64,000 nt of DNA from Exiguobacterium qingdaonense (lineage in GTDB: Bacteria > Bacillota > Bacilli > Exiguobacteriales > Exiguobacteriaceae), in assembly GCF_018617855.1 (NCBI RefSeq), contig NZ_JACSKY010000003.1, forward strand, positions 62,001 to 126,000, read 5' to 3'. Each line of letters starts with the position of its first letter. The first letter of the stretch is position 1. Under the pieces are notes generated by a model, which ran no database searches, was not told where the DNA came from, and saw nothing but the letters and a program-made list of their open reading frames with translations. Both the position numbers and the translations under genes were made by a program. This document shows, piece after piece, positions 51,177-59,715 of this stretch.

Positions 51177-52752
51177 AATAAGCCAAAACAGAGACGGCCC
51201 CACCTGACCAAAAGAGCCATTCATCTGGTCGGATGTAGCCGAGTAGCCCGACAAGTAAGCCGAGCAAGATGACGATGGCATTGAATGTCTGGCGGTGTAA
51301 CAGTTCTTTTGATTCTAGGTCACGCTGGAACATCACTTGTTCGGACAGACGTTTTCGTGTCGGTTCCTTCAAATAGTTATCGAGAAGAGGGGGGACGTTC
51401 AGTAATTTTTTCGCATAGTTGATCCCGGTCTTCACATAACGATTTTGTAGCGTCGTCCCGTCTTCCTCGAGCCATTCGATGACAATCGGTTTTCCGAGCG
51501 TGAACAGGTCGATTTTCGGGTCTAAAATCTGTAGGATGCCGAGCAAGGTCGAGGCAGCCCGACCAAAGAAGGCGAACTCTGCTGGAAGCTGAATCGGTTC
51601 GTTTTTAACGAGTAGTTGAATATCTAACAACACTTTTTCGATTAACTTTGTATCGACCGTGTCGAGGTCGGTTTCTAAGTAAAAGTTGACAGCCTTCTCG
51701 AGCGCTTGACGAATGTTTTGTTTGTTCGCCGTCGGCAAGAGGAAACGTAAATCTTCTAATCCGTCCACGATGCCTTCATAGTCAAGAGTGATGAATGCCT
51801 GTAAGATGTTTCGAATCGTCGCCATGTCTTGGGCGGTCGTCTGTCCGACCATGCCAAAGTCAAGGAGGATGATTGTTCCGTCAGCGCGAATCTGGACGTT
51901 TCCAGGGTGCGGGTCGGCATGGAATTGTCCGCCGAATAACAATTGTTCAGCGGCGAGCGTGAACAGTCGTTCGGCTAGCGCCGATCGATCAATGTGATTC
52001 TCTTTTAAAAAGGTGAGGTCGGTGATGCGTCGTGCCTCGACCCAGTCCATCGTCAACACACGGTTCGTACAGAGGTGTTCATGATAGTCCGGGATGTAGA
52101 CGTCCCGATTATCTGCATATTTGGCTTTGAAATATAAAGCATTTTTTAATTCGGTTTGAAAATTTAGTTCATCCCCGATGACAAAAATCATTTGGCGATA
52201 TAAGCTATCTAAGTCGGTCGATTTTGCGAGGGATGTCCGCTTCAACATCGACGTGACGATCCGCATGGCGCGGAAGTCGGTGCGAATGATTTTTTCGATA
52301 TTCGGACGCTGAATTTTAATGGCGATCCGTTTGCCGTTTTCTAGAAGCGTGGCACCATACACTTCCCCGATTGAGGCGGAAGCGACAGCATCGATCTCGA
52401 CGTCTTTGACGACTTGCGTGTAAGGGACGCCCCATTCCGCTTCTAAAATCGCGCGCGACTTCTCCCAACCCGATGTCGGGACACGGTCGACGAGCTCAGA
52501 TAGTTCGTTCAAGACGGCTGGCGGCAACAAGTCAGCACGGATGGACAAGAATTGACCGAGTTTGATCAATAAACCTTCGAGTCGAAGGGCGTTTCGTTTG
52601 TACTCACGCGCGAGCTTGAGCATGAGCGCCTCATATTCTTCTGTCGTGGCTACGCCTTGTTGTTGTTTGCGTGAAAAAGCGTACAGCCGAATGATGAATC
52701 GGGCGAACATGGTGACGATAATCCATATGCGGAACAAAGCGATACGTTTCAT
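51115..52752 (-). CDS. ABC1/UbiB-family atypical kinase
   Basis: 545 residues: KxGQ-type motif IKLGQFLSIRADLLPP (about 64-80), alanine-rich nucleotide loop ASIGEVYGATL, the catalytic HADPHPGN and DFGMVG with the atypical kinase layout, and two C-terminal membrane helices (IVILLGLLVGLLGYI and FWSGGAVSVLAYF). These proteins have ATPase activity linked to ubiquinone/menaquinone-type lipid metabolism; in Firmicutes the target is unclear. The ribosome binding site is unusually far (AAGGATG about 13 bases) from the ATG. The 3' end overlaps the converging gene by 62 bases. A possible promoter TTCAAC-N16-TATAGT lies upstream. Confidence 0.92.
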   Translation of the reverse strand: MKRIALFRIWIIVTMFARFIIRLYAFSRKQQQGVATTEEYEALMLKLAREYKRNALRLEGLLIKLGQFLSIRADLLPPAVLNELSELVDRVPTSGWEKSRAILEAEWGVPYTQVVKDVEIDAVASASIGEVYGATLLENGKRIAIKIQRPNIEKIIRTDFRAMRIVTSMLKRTSLAKSTDLDSLYRQMIFVIGDELNFQTELKNALYFKAKYADNRDVYIPDYHEHLCTNRVLTMDWVEARRITDLTFLKENHIDRSALAERLFTLAAEQLLFGGQFHADPHPGNVQIRADGTIILLDFGMVGQTTAQDMATIRNILQAFITLDYEGIVDGLEDLRFLLPTANKQNIRQALEKAVNFYLETDLDTVDTKLIEKVLLDIQLLVKNEPIQLPAEFAFFGRAASTLLGILQILDPKIDLFTLGKPIVIEWLEEDGTTLQNRYVKTGINYAKKLLNVPPLLDNYLKEPTRKRLSEQVMFQRDLESKELLHRQTFNAIVILLGLLVGLLGYIRPDEWLFWSGGAVSVLAYFNWRRLGRKVRHLARQDFRV

Positions 52753-52851
52753 AGTAATACCGACATCCTTTACGACAGTCGCTCGACTGACCTGATTTTT
52801 TGTAACTATACTTTACCATACAATGCGTTGAAGAAAGGGCAAGGGATGTTC

Positions 52852-53451
52852 ATGGAGTGGGAATTGCTCAACGTCGTCGGAACGATTGCGTTCGCGGCGA
52901 GCGGAGCCATCATTGCGATGGATGAAAAATACGATATTTTTGGGGTTTGGTTGCTCGCGTTCATCACAGCCTTTGGAGGCGGCGCGATTCGGAACGTCCT
53001 GTTAGGAAACCCCGTCAGCTTGATTTGGCAACAAAATGATTTGTTTGTTTTATGTTTTCTTGTCGCACTCCTCATCTTCCTGCTACCAAGTGTCGTATTG
53101 CCACATTGGGAACGGTGGGGCGTCATCGTGGACGCCATCGGCCTCGTCGCTTTCGCCTTTCAGGGAGCACAAGTCGCGATCAAACTCGACTTGCCACTTT
53201 CCGCTGCAATTGCGGCGGCTGTCCTGACCGGAGTCGGAGGAGGCGTCGTCCGTGACCTATTGGCAGGACGAAAACCACTCGTCTTACAGTCTGAGGTGTA
53301 TGCGATTTGGGCGATTCTCATTGCGGTCATCACCTATTACTTTAAACTCGAAGGCGGTCTCGTCGTCTATGCGCTTTTAATTGTCGTAGCGACTCTTCGA
53401 GTGATATCCTACTATCGGAAGTGGAATTTACCAGCACGAAAAGTCAGGTAA
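52852..53451 (+). CDS. TRIC-type cation channel family (UPF0126) protein
   Basis: 199 residues with seven hydrophobic helices in two similar halves: each has a GGG-R-type loop (ITAFGGGAIRNVLLG and LTGVGGGVVRDLLAG). These glycine/arginine repeats define the TRIC/UPF0126 family of trimeric cation channels. The ATG at 52852 follows AAGGG by six bases; the ATG at 52846 two codons upstream is the alternative. It is 12 bases before the DUF423 gene, which makes a two-gene operon. Confidence 0.9.
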   Translation: MEWELLNVVGTIAFAASGAIIAMDEKYDIFGVWLLAFITAFGGGAIRNVLLGNPVSLIWQQNDLFVLCFLVALLIFLLPSVVLPHWERWGVIVDAIGLVAFAFQGAQVAIKLDLPLSAAIAAAVLTGVGGGVVRDLLAGRKPLVLQSEVYAIWAILIAVITYYFKLEGGLVVYALLIVVATLRVISYYRKWNLPARKVR

Positions 53452-53463
53452 GGGGGAACAAAA

Positions 53464-53829
53464 ATGAAGTTATTGTTAATGATCGGTGCCGGATTGATGG
53501 CACTCGGTGTGGCGCTCGGTGCGTTCGGTGCCCATGCGTTAAAAGAGAGACTGACGCCTAACATGTTGGCGAACTGGCAGACCGGTGTGCTCTATCATAT
53601 GGTTCATGCGCTTGGGATCATTGGCATTGCGTCACTGCTCATGCGTGTGAGCATCAGTCAATTTAATGTGGCCGGATGGCTCATGTTTGCCGGAATTGTC
53701 TTTTTCTCAGGAAGCTTATATGTGATGGCGTTGACAGGAATCACGAAACTTGGAGCCGTGACACCGATTGGTGGGGTCTTGTTCATCGCCGCCTGGATCT
53801 TTGTCATCGTCGGTGCGATGAAACTATAA
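53464..53829 (+). CDS. DUF423 membrane protein (YwdK-like)
   Basis: 121 residues with four helices and the family hallmark GAGLMALGVALGAFGAHAL at the N terminus, then QTGVLYHMVHALGI and FSGSLYVMALTGITKLGAVTPIGG. Its function is unknown in all organisms; Bacillus YwdK belongs to this family. GGGGG with six bases to the ATG, 12 bases after the TRIC-type gene. A terminator follows. Confidence 0.92.
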   Translation: MKLLLMIGAGLMALGVALGAFGAHALKERLTPNMLANWQTGVLYHMVHALGIIGIASLLMRVSISQFNVAGWLMFAGIVFFSGSLYVMALTGITKLGAVTPIGGVLFIAAWIFVIVGAMKL

Positions 53830-53851
53830 CTTGAGAATCAATTTATTCGAC

Positions 53852-53902
53852 ATCCATGCCTTTGCTCATGTTCACATGTAGCGAGGGCATGGATTTTTTT
53901 TG
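53852..53902 (+). terminator. Terminator of the TRIC-DUF423 operon
   Basis: ATCCATGCC/GGCATGGAT with inner GCT/AGC and CATGT/ACATG pairs, then eight Ts. Confidence 0.75.
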
Positions 53903-54116
53903 ATGAGTCGTTCCATCAATTGGAAAACGATGATGCATCCTACACATTTATTATTTTAAAATAAGGTAAATCGTTCTCTATTTACATAAAATATTACAGT
54001 AAGATGTCAAATCAAGCGGTGAGAAAAGGTATTGGTAAATAATAATTTCTATGTATTCGTTGCCTGAACCTTTGTTCTTGCGTAATAAAATTGAAATATA
54101 ACTTTAACAGGAAAAC

Positions 54117-54136
54117 ATCTAACAGTTAGATATAAT
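54117..54136 (+). promoter_or_regulatory. Palindrome ATCTAAC-A-GTTAGAT abutting TATAAT
   Basis: A perfect 7-1-7 inverted repeat (54117-54131) whose last T begins TATAAT (54131-54136). No good -35 is present. The arrangement looks like an operator over a second promoter of the 54231 gene. Confidence 0.4.
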
Positions 54137-54169
54137 TAACCGTGTTGAAACTTAACTCATTGATCGTTT

Positions 54170-54197
54170 TTGTTACATACTGAAACGGCTCTATATA
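54170..54197 (+). promoter_or_regulatory. Promoter of the CwlO-like gene
   Basis: TTGTTA (54170-54175), 16-base spacer, TATATA (54192-54197), 34 bases before the start codon. Confidence 0.5.
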
Positions 54198-54230
54198 TAG
54201 GTTTGTTATTGAGAAAGGATGTACCTATTC

Positions 54231-55769
54231 ATGAATTGGAAACGCACAGTCTCGACGCTCACGCTCGGTGTAATGCTGATTAGCACCCATACCGTCGCGG
54301 ATGCATCGACTTCGATTAAAGAAAAGCAAGAGCAACAACAAAAAGTTCAAGACAAGCGAAATAGCGTAAAGAAAGACCAAGCCGATACGTCTTCGAAGAT
54401 TAAAGTGAATAACGAGGAAATTTCGAAAGTGCAGGCAGAGGTCAATAAAATGGACGCGGAGCTACAAGACGTCATCAACGATGTGGCAATGAAGCGCCAA
54501 GAAATCAAACGCACCGAGATGAAAATCGAGGATTTAGAAGCCGACATTAAAGATTACCAAGAAAAAATGAAGGCGCAAGAAGCGATGATGAAAGAGCGAA
54601 TGGCCACAATGCAGAAGAATGGTGGTAGTTCGATCAACTGGGCTGAATTCATTTTTGGTTCAAAAGACCTTTCAGATCTCGTCACGCGCATGATCACAGC
54701 TGGAACGATTCAGCGTAGTGACCAAGAGTTGTTCGATGACTATGAAGCGACACAGCGTTCGTTGAAAGAAGCACAAGCTGACTTGAAAGCAGAGCGTGCT
54801 TCACTTCTCGAACAACAAAAGGCACTCGAAGTGCGTCAAGCCGAGCTTGAGAAGAAAATGAAGCAGCGTGAAAAACGCATTAAAGAACTTGAAGAGAAGA
54901 ACATCAAATTTGAATCACAAATTTTCGACCTTCAAGAGATTGAAGCGACGTTAGTGGCACAAGAACAGGCGATTGCGGCTGAAATCGAAGCGCAGCGTCG
55001 TGAAGAAGAGGAAGCACGTCGTCGTGCTGAAGAGGCTGCGCGTCAAGAAGCGGCTCGCAAGGCGGAAGAAGCTCGTCAAGAAGCGGCTCGCAAGGCGGAA
55101 GAAGAACGCCAAGCAAAAGCACGGGCGGAAGAAGCCCGTCAAGCTAAAGCTCGTGAAGCAGAGCGAGAAGCGGAAGCGGCTCGCCAAGCCGCGCAAAAAA
55201 AGCAGGACAATAATTCGAATACCCAGTCTTCTTCGTCTTCAAACAATACGGTTGCATCAAAACCAGCACCGAAACCGGCACCAGCACCAAAACCAGCGCC
55301 GAAACCAGCACCTGCACCGAAACCGGCCCCGACAACGTCGGCGCCAGCTCCGTCTAGCTCGATGTTCATTCAGCCAGCCTACGGACGTTATTCTCAAGGT
55401 TTTGGACCGGCAAGTGGCCAGTTCGGCTACACGTTCCATAACGGTGTAGACATCGCAGCTCCGACTGGGACGCCAATCCGTGCGTCTGCGACAGGTACTG
55501 TCATTCGTGCAGGTTGGGGTGGCGCTTACGGGAACCACGTCATGATCGCCCACGTCATCAATGGTCAAGTTTGGACGACAGTGTATGCGCACATGAACTC
55601 CGTAGCAGTCAGCTCAGGACAGCGTGTGACACAAGGGTCGAATATTGGAACACTTGGGAACACAGGGAACTCGTCAGGTCCGCACTTGCACTTTGAGATT
55701 CATAAAGGCGGTTACTCATACTCGGCAACGAGTGCAGGTAGCACCGTCAATCCGCGTCAGTTCTTCTGA
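54231..55769 (+). CDS. Secreted CwlO/PcsB-like M23 peptidoglycan hydrolase
   Basis: 512 residues. A signal peptide (MNWKRTVSTLTLGVMLISTH, cleavage near VADA-ST) is followed by ~300 residues of nearly continuous coiled coil of the CwlO/PcsB type (rich in K, E, Q, with long alanine/arginine stretches), then a proline/alanine/lysine-repeat linker (about 345-370), and a LytM/M23 endopeptidase domain with HNGVDIA and HLHFEIH. The coiled coil in such proteins is held by the FtsEX complex, which restrains activity. The ATG at 54231 keeps a canonical signal peptide; an in-frame ATG four codons earlier touches the ribosome binding site. Terminator follows. Confidence 0.93.
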   Translation: MNWKRTVSTLTLGVMLISTHTVADASTSIKEKQEQQQKVQDKRNSVKKDQADTSSKIKVNNEEISKVQAEVNKMDAELQDVINDVAMKRQEIKRTEMKIEDLEADIKDYQEKMKAQEAMMKERMATMQKNGGSSINWAEFIFGSKDLSDLVTRMITAGTIQRSDQELFDDYEATQRSLKEAQADLKAERASLLEQQKALEVRQAELEKKMKQREKRIKELEEKNIKFESQIFDLQEIEATLVAQEQAIAAEIEAQRREEEEARRRAEEAARQEAARKAEEARQEAARKAEEERQAKARAEEARQAKAREAEREAEAARQAAQKKQDNNSNTQSSSSSNNTVASKPAPKPAPAPKPAPKPAPAPKPAPTTSAPAPSSSMFIQPAYGRYSQGFGPASGQFGYTFHNGVDIAAPTGTPIRASATGTVIRAGWGGAYGNHVMIAHVINGQVWTTVYAHMNSVAVSSGQRVTQGSNIGTLGNTGNSSGPHLHFEIHKGGYSYSATSAGSTVNPRQFF

Positions 55770-55775
55770 TGCCTT

Positions 55776-55811
55776 AAAAGAGCCCCTTTCGATTGCGAAA
55801 GGGGCTCTTTT
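55776..55811 (+). terminator. Terminator of the CwlO-like gene
   Basis: AAAAGAGCCCCTTTCG/CGAAAGGGGCTCTTTT, 16-bp stem with a four-base loop. Confidence 0.9.
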
Positions 55812-55817
55812 GTGTAC

Positions 55818-55850
55818 AAAAACATCCCTCCGCTACTTGCGAAGGGATGC
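55818..55850 (-). terminator. Terminator of the amino acid permease gene
   Basis: Minus strand GCATCCCT-CGC/GCG-AGGGATG with a short loop and TTTTTG. Confidence 0.8.
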
Positions 55851-55853
55851 TCA

Positions 55854-57215
55854 TTAGTTGGCTCGCTTGATGTCGCTCGGACGATCTTGTTTTTTACGCA
55901 TTTGTTCACGGACGTAATAGATGATCGTCAACCCAATCAACCATGGGACACCGAACTTCAACAAGATGTTGAAATCTGTAAACCATGTCGTGATCATCAG
56001 GCTTAAGAGTAAGACCGCCCCGAGTAATGGGAGAAACGGATAACCGATCATGCGGACCGGGAGTTTTCGTCCCGTCCACTTTTTGCGGAAGAACAGGTGG
56101 GACACAAAGACCATGAACCAAGTGAAGATGGCCCCGAACATCGAGATTCCCATCAAGAACGGATAAGACGACTCCATGAACACTTGTAAGAGGGCGGCCA
56201 ACACAATTCCACCTGTTGATACGAACAGCGCGAAGGTCGGAATCCCGTTCTTACTGATTTTTTTGAACGCTTTTGGTGCGTCACCAGCTTCGGCAAGCGA
56301 GTACATCATACGTGTCGACGCATAGAGCTGCGCGTTCATGGCGGACAAGGCAGCAATCAAAATGACAAAGTTGAGGATACCTGCCGCAAATGGGACGTCG
56401 AACTGCTCCATGACGAGTACGAACGGACTTTGATCAATCCCTGCTTGTTGCCATGGGATGAGCATGAGCATAATCGTGAGCGTGACGACATAGAAAAACG
56501 TCAGGCGGAACACGGTCGCGCGTAATGCTCGTGGTACGGCTTGGTCCGGGTCTTTGGCTTCACCGGCTGTGACAGCGACGAGTTCGGTTCCGAGGAAACT
56601 GAAGAGGGAAATGAAAATCGTCACCCACATGCCGTAAAACCCGAAAGCAAAGAAACCTTCGTTCCCTGTCGTGATTGATTCGATCGGTGATCCTGGTTCG
56701 CCGAACAATGTAGCGGCACCGAGGACGATGAACAAAATAATGGCAGTTACTTTGATGAATGATAACCAGTACTCGGTCGTCCCGAACGTATGCACATGTC
56801 GGGCGTTTACGTAAATGAGCAGTCCACCAAACAGGGCGACCCAGACGAACCCGTTCACATCAGGGAACCAGTAACGCATATAGATGGCAATGGCACTGAC
56901 TTCAACCCCTATGGCCAGGACGTTTGCGACCCAATAAGAGTAACGGACGAGAAATCCTGCGAGTGGATGAACGTAGCGTTCGGCAATCGTTCCGAATGAT
57001 CCAGATGTCGGGTGGGCGACCGTCATTTCGGCAAGTGCGCCCATGAGTAAGAGGACGATGAAAGCCCCGATGGCATAACTGACGAGAACGCTTGGTCCAG
57101 CCGTCTGTATCGCGAGTCCGCTCCCGAGGAAGAGCCCGGTTCCGATGGCACTTCCGAGGGAAATCATCGTGAGTTGCCGGGTGGACAGCTCGCGTTTTAG
57201 TTTGTTTGTTTCCAA
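55854..57215 (-). CDS. APC-family amino acid permease
   Basis: 453 residues, twelve helices, amino acid transporter (AAT) branch. Helix 1 is ISLGSAIGTGLFLGSGLAI, with the GSAIGTG backbone-binding break, and the family block MGALAEMTVAHPTSGSF follows in helix 2. The helix 6 segment FLGTELVAVTAGEAKDP is typical of GABA/asparagine/aromatic-type permeases. Specific substrate is uncertain; divergence from the tryptophan-responsive operon does not settle it. The start is TTG at 57215 with GGAG eight bases before; a TTG two codons earlier is too near. The promoter TTGACA-N18-TATAGT is adjacent. Confidence 0.92.
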   Translation of the reverse strand: METNKLKRELSTRQLTMISLGSAIGTGLFLGSGLAIQTAGPSVLVSYAIGAFIVLLLMGALAEMTVAHPTSGSFGTIAERYVHPLAGFLVRYSYWVANVLAIGVEVSAIAIYMRYWFPDVNGFVWVALFGGLLIYVNARHVHTFGTTEYWLSFIKVTAIILFIVLGAATLFGEPGSPIESITTGNEGFFAFGFYGMWVTIFISLFSFLGTELVAVTAGEAKDPDQAVPRALRATVFRLTFFYVVTLTIMLMLIPWQQAGIDQSPFVLVMEQFDVPFAAGILNFVILIAALSAMNAQLYASTRMMYSLAEAGDAPKAFKKISKNGIPTFALFVSTGGIVLAALLQVFMESSYPFLMGISMFGAIFTWFMVFVSHLFFRKKWTGRKLPVRMIGYPFLPLLGAVLLLSLMITTWFTDFNILLKFGVPWLIGLTIIYYVREQMRKKQDRPSDIKRAN

Positions 57216-57256
57216 AATCAATTCTCCTTTAGCTGAGTGAAATGTTGTTGTGGACG

Positions 57257-57286
57257 ACTATAGCAGACGGAAAAAAACGATGTCAA
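57257..57286 (-). promoter_or_regulatory. Promoter of the amino acid permease gene
   Basis: Minus strand TTGACA (57281-57286), 18-base spacer, TATAGT (57257-57262), 42 bases before the TTG start. Confidence 0.75.
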
Positions 57287-57356
57287 TTCGAAAAATCGAT
57301 GAAGGTTTCTCATTTTTGGATGCACATATAGAGACAAATTTTTTTAATTTTTTTAT

Positions 57357-57385
57357 TTGACATGGTTTCGTCAGCCCTGTATAGT
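57357..57385 (+). promoter_or_regulatory. Sigma-A promoter of the trp operon
   Basis: TTGACA (57357-57362), 17-base spacer, TATAGT (57380-57385), preceded by a T-rich stretch resembling an UP element. Confidence 0.85.
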
Positions 57386-57391
57386 ACGAGT

Positions 57392-57680
57392 TAACTTAAC
57401 TGAAACGAATAAAGGCGTCGACGAAGAGAAGTAACGACAAGTCTTGTATGACAGAGAGCTGATGGGTGGTGCGAATCAGTATACAAGATGTCGCGAATGG
57501 ACTTCTGAGCTCTAAACCGAACTTTGAGTAGGCTTTAGCGGGTTACCCACCGTTATCACGGGGAAGCGGATGATTGTCCGTGAAGTGGGTTCTTCAGAAC
57601 CAACGAAGGTGGCACCACGGGTTACTCGTCCTTCTTGTAGCATAGGCTATGAGGAGACGGGTGACCCTTTTTTCGTTTCA
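57392..57680 (+). promoter_or_regulatory. Tryptophan T-box leader 1
   Basis: Stem I carries the conserved distal loop (GAGAGCTGATGG...GGTGCGAATCAG) and a specifier GAA-TGG-AC with TGG at 57498-57500, i.e. tRNA-Trp. The T-box sequence AAGGTGGCACCACGG is at 57605-57620, and the terminator (57619-57674) has a 12-bp stem with two G-U pairs before TTTTTT. Uncharged tRNA-Trp should favour read-through. This is the first of two in series. Confidence 0.88.
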
Positions 57681-57689
57681 ATAACATAA

Positions 57690-57945
57690 ATCGAGGATTG
57701 AGAGGAGTAGCGCGAGAAGACGTTTCGTCCAGAGAGTCAGGGATGGTGAGATCCTGACCGAGGCGTCCGCGTGAATGGGCTCATGAGAGCATGGCTGAAT
57801 AGAGTAGGTCATGACGGCTTCCCCCGTTATCGGGATACGATGTGATTGCATCGGAGAGTGGATTCTTTTGAATCAACGAGAGGTGGCACCGCGGTCTAGA
57901 ACCGTCCTCCATACGACGACTGTCGTGTGGAGTTTTTTTATACAC
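57690..57945 (+). promoter_or_regulatory. Tryptophan T-box leader 2
   Basis: A second complete T-box: stem I with AGAGAGTCAGGGATGGTGAG, specifier GAA-TGG-GC (TGG at 57776-57778), T-box AGGTGGCACCGCGG at 57881-57894, and a terminator CTCCATACGAC/GTCGTGTGGAG (57907-57932) followed by seven Ts. Both leaders read the same tryptophan codon, so the operon senses tRNA-Trp twice. Confidence 0.88.
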
Positions 57946-57967
57946 ATTTTTAGAGGGGGAACAGGCG

Positions 57968-58957
57968 ATGATTCAACAATTGGAGACGAACTCATTATCG
58001 ACAGCCGATATGAAAGTGGCAGCAAGCGAAATGTTCCAAGCGGACGAGAAACAAATCGAACGAGTGCTACTGGCGATGAAAGAAAGGGGGGAGACGGCAG
58101 AAGAGATGGCGGGACTTGCGGCGTATATCCGTGAAGCGTCACAGTTCACGGAAAGCGACCTCCCGGTACTCGATGTGTGCGGCACCGGAGGCGACGGGGC
58201 GCATACCTTCAATATCAGTTCAACCGTCGCGTTCGTCTTGGCCGGTCTTGGAATCCCGGTCGCCAAGCACGGGAACCGAAGCGTGTCGAGTCGATCAGGG
58301 AGCGCAGACGTTCTAGAGGCATTGAACGTTCCGATCGTGAAGACGGCAGAAGAAGTACATGCAGACTTGAAACAGATGAATCTCAGTTTTTTATTCGCTC
58401 AGCACGTTCATCCGATCATGAAACACGTCATGCCGGTTCGGAAACGACTCGCAACAGCGACCATCTTCAACCAAATCGGACCATTGACGAATCCACTTCG
58501 TCCGAAACGACAACTGGTCGGTGTCTATCATCCATCGTTACTCGAGAAGATGGCGACCGCGATGAGACATCTCGGCGTGGAGCGGGGCATGGTCGTACAC
58601 GGTGCGGGCGGTCTCGATGAAGCGAGTCTCGCCGGTGTGAACGATGTGTACTTTTTTGACGGGAATCAGACGGCACGCTATGCGGTCGACCCAAGAGATC
58701 TTGGTTTGATGCGGGCACCTCTGGAAGCATTGCGGGGAGGGACACCGAAAGAAAACGCCGCGACGCTTCTCGCCGTGCTGAACGGAAAGACTGGTCCGGC
58801 ACGAGACGTCGTCCTGTTGAACACGGCACTTGCCCTTTGCACGTACGGAGCGACTTCAACTCTCCGTGAGGGAGTGAAAGAGGCGAAACGTAGCATTGAC
58901 GAAGGACACGCGTTACGCGTGTTACAACATTTACAACGTACGGAGGTCGAGGCATGA
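57968..58957 (+). CDS. trpD: Anthranilate phosphoribosyltransferase
   Basis: 329 residues, transfers phosphoribosyl from PRPP to anthranilate. The family loop DVCGTGGDGAHTFNISSTVAF (about 71-91) and AKHGNRSVSSRSGSADVLE bind PRPP and anthranilate. GGGGG upstream of the ATG. It is the first gene after the two T-boxes: no trpE or trpG lies before or after it here, so its anthranilate must come from genes elsewhere or from kynurenine. The stop overlaps the trpC start (ATGA). Confidence 0.96.
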   Translation: MIQQLETNSLSTADMKVAASEMFQADEKQIERVLLAMKERGETAEEMAGLAAYIREASQFTESDLPVLDVCGTGGDGAHTFNISSTVAFVLAGLGIPVAKHGNRSVSSRSGSADVLEALNVPIVKTAEEVHADLKQMNLSFLFAQHVHPIMKHVMPVRKRLATATIFNQIGPLTNPLRPKRQLVGVYHPSLLEKMATAMRHLGVERGMVVHGAGGLDEASLAGVNDVYFFDGNQTARYAVDPRDLGLMRAPLEALRGGTPKENAATLLAVLNGKTGPARDVVLLNTALALCTYGATSTLREGVKEAKRSIDEGHALRVLQHLQRTEVEA

Positions 58958-59715
58958 GTTATTTGACGAAAATCATCGGAACGAAAATCGAAGAGGTCAG
59001 TCGCATGAAGCCGATTGATGTCGCCGTGACGGAGCCGATTTCTCTATTGAATGTCATGAGTGATGGGTTCCATATCATTTCAGAAATCAAACGATCGTCC
59101 CCTTCGAAAGGGATGATTCGGGAAACGGTCGACGTCGCCGAACGGGCACGTCAATATGAAAAAGCTGGTGCGACGATGATTTCGGTATTGACGGACGCGA
59201 CCTATTTTAACGGTTCTTTTGACGACTTACGAAAAGTCGCCGACGCCGTCACAATCCCGGTGCTATGTAAGGACTTTATCATCGATGAACGGCAACTTGA
59301 CTACGCGAAACATCACGGGGCGAGTGTCGCGCTCCTCATCGTGGCAGCCTTACACCCGACACGTCTTCACGAATTGACGCGATATGCCCGCTCTATCGGT
59401 CTAGACGTCTTAGTCGAAGTACATGATGAGGCGGAGTTGTGCATCGCCCTCGAACTTGATAACGTGTTGATCGGCATCAATAATCGAGACTTAAAAACAT
59501 TCGAGGTATCGCTTGAGACATCGGTCGATTTGATGAAACGCTATCCCGAGGTCACGTTCGTCAGCGAGAGTGGGGTCAGTACGGTTGAGGCGGCTGCGCG
59601 TCTACAAGAAGCCGGTGCAAGCGCCATTCTCGTCGGGGAAGCACTCATGCGAGAAGAAGATCCGACCCGGTTACTCGAGGAGTTGAAAACATGTTCGTTA
59701 AAATCTGTGGAGTAA
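58954..59715 (+). CDS. trpC: Indole-3-glycerol phosphate synthase
   Basis: 253 residues, (beta/alpha)8 barrel that closes the indole ring from CdRP. EIKRSSPSKGMIRE near residue 46 carries the catalytic lysine, and VLCKDFIIDERQL plus INNRDLKTF are canonical. Start overlaps trpD by four bases; translation is coupled. The 3' end overlaps trpF by 25 bases. Confidence 0.96.
   Translation: MSYLTKIIGTKIEEVSRMKPIDVAVTEPISLLNVMSDGFHIISEIKRSSPSKGMIRETVDVAERARQYEKAGATMISVLTDATYFNGSFDDLRKVADAVTIPVLCKDFIIDERQLDYAKHHGASVALLIVAALHPTRLHELTRYARSIGLDVLVEVHDEAELCIALELDNVLIGINNRDLKTFEVSLETSVDLMKRYPEVTFVSESGVSTVEAAARLQEAGASAILVGEALMREEDPTRLLEELKTCSLKSVE

Larger units (their letters stand above)
53903..54230. other. 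AT-rich upstream region of the peptidoglycan hydrolase gene
   Basis: About 330 bases without a gene. It holds a 15-base palindrome next to a TATAAT (54117-54136) and the promoter at 54170-54197. A TGTAAT/TGTAAA pair on the minus strand (around 53981-53998) looks like a WalR box but has the wrong spacing. Confidence 0.6.

Noticed and set aside
53981-53998. WalR-like TGTAAT/TGTAAA pair upstream of the CwlO-like gene
   Set aside because: The half sites are six bases apart rather than five, and on the opposite strand to the gene.
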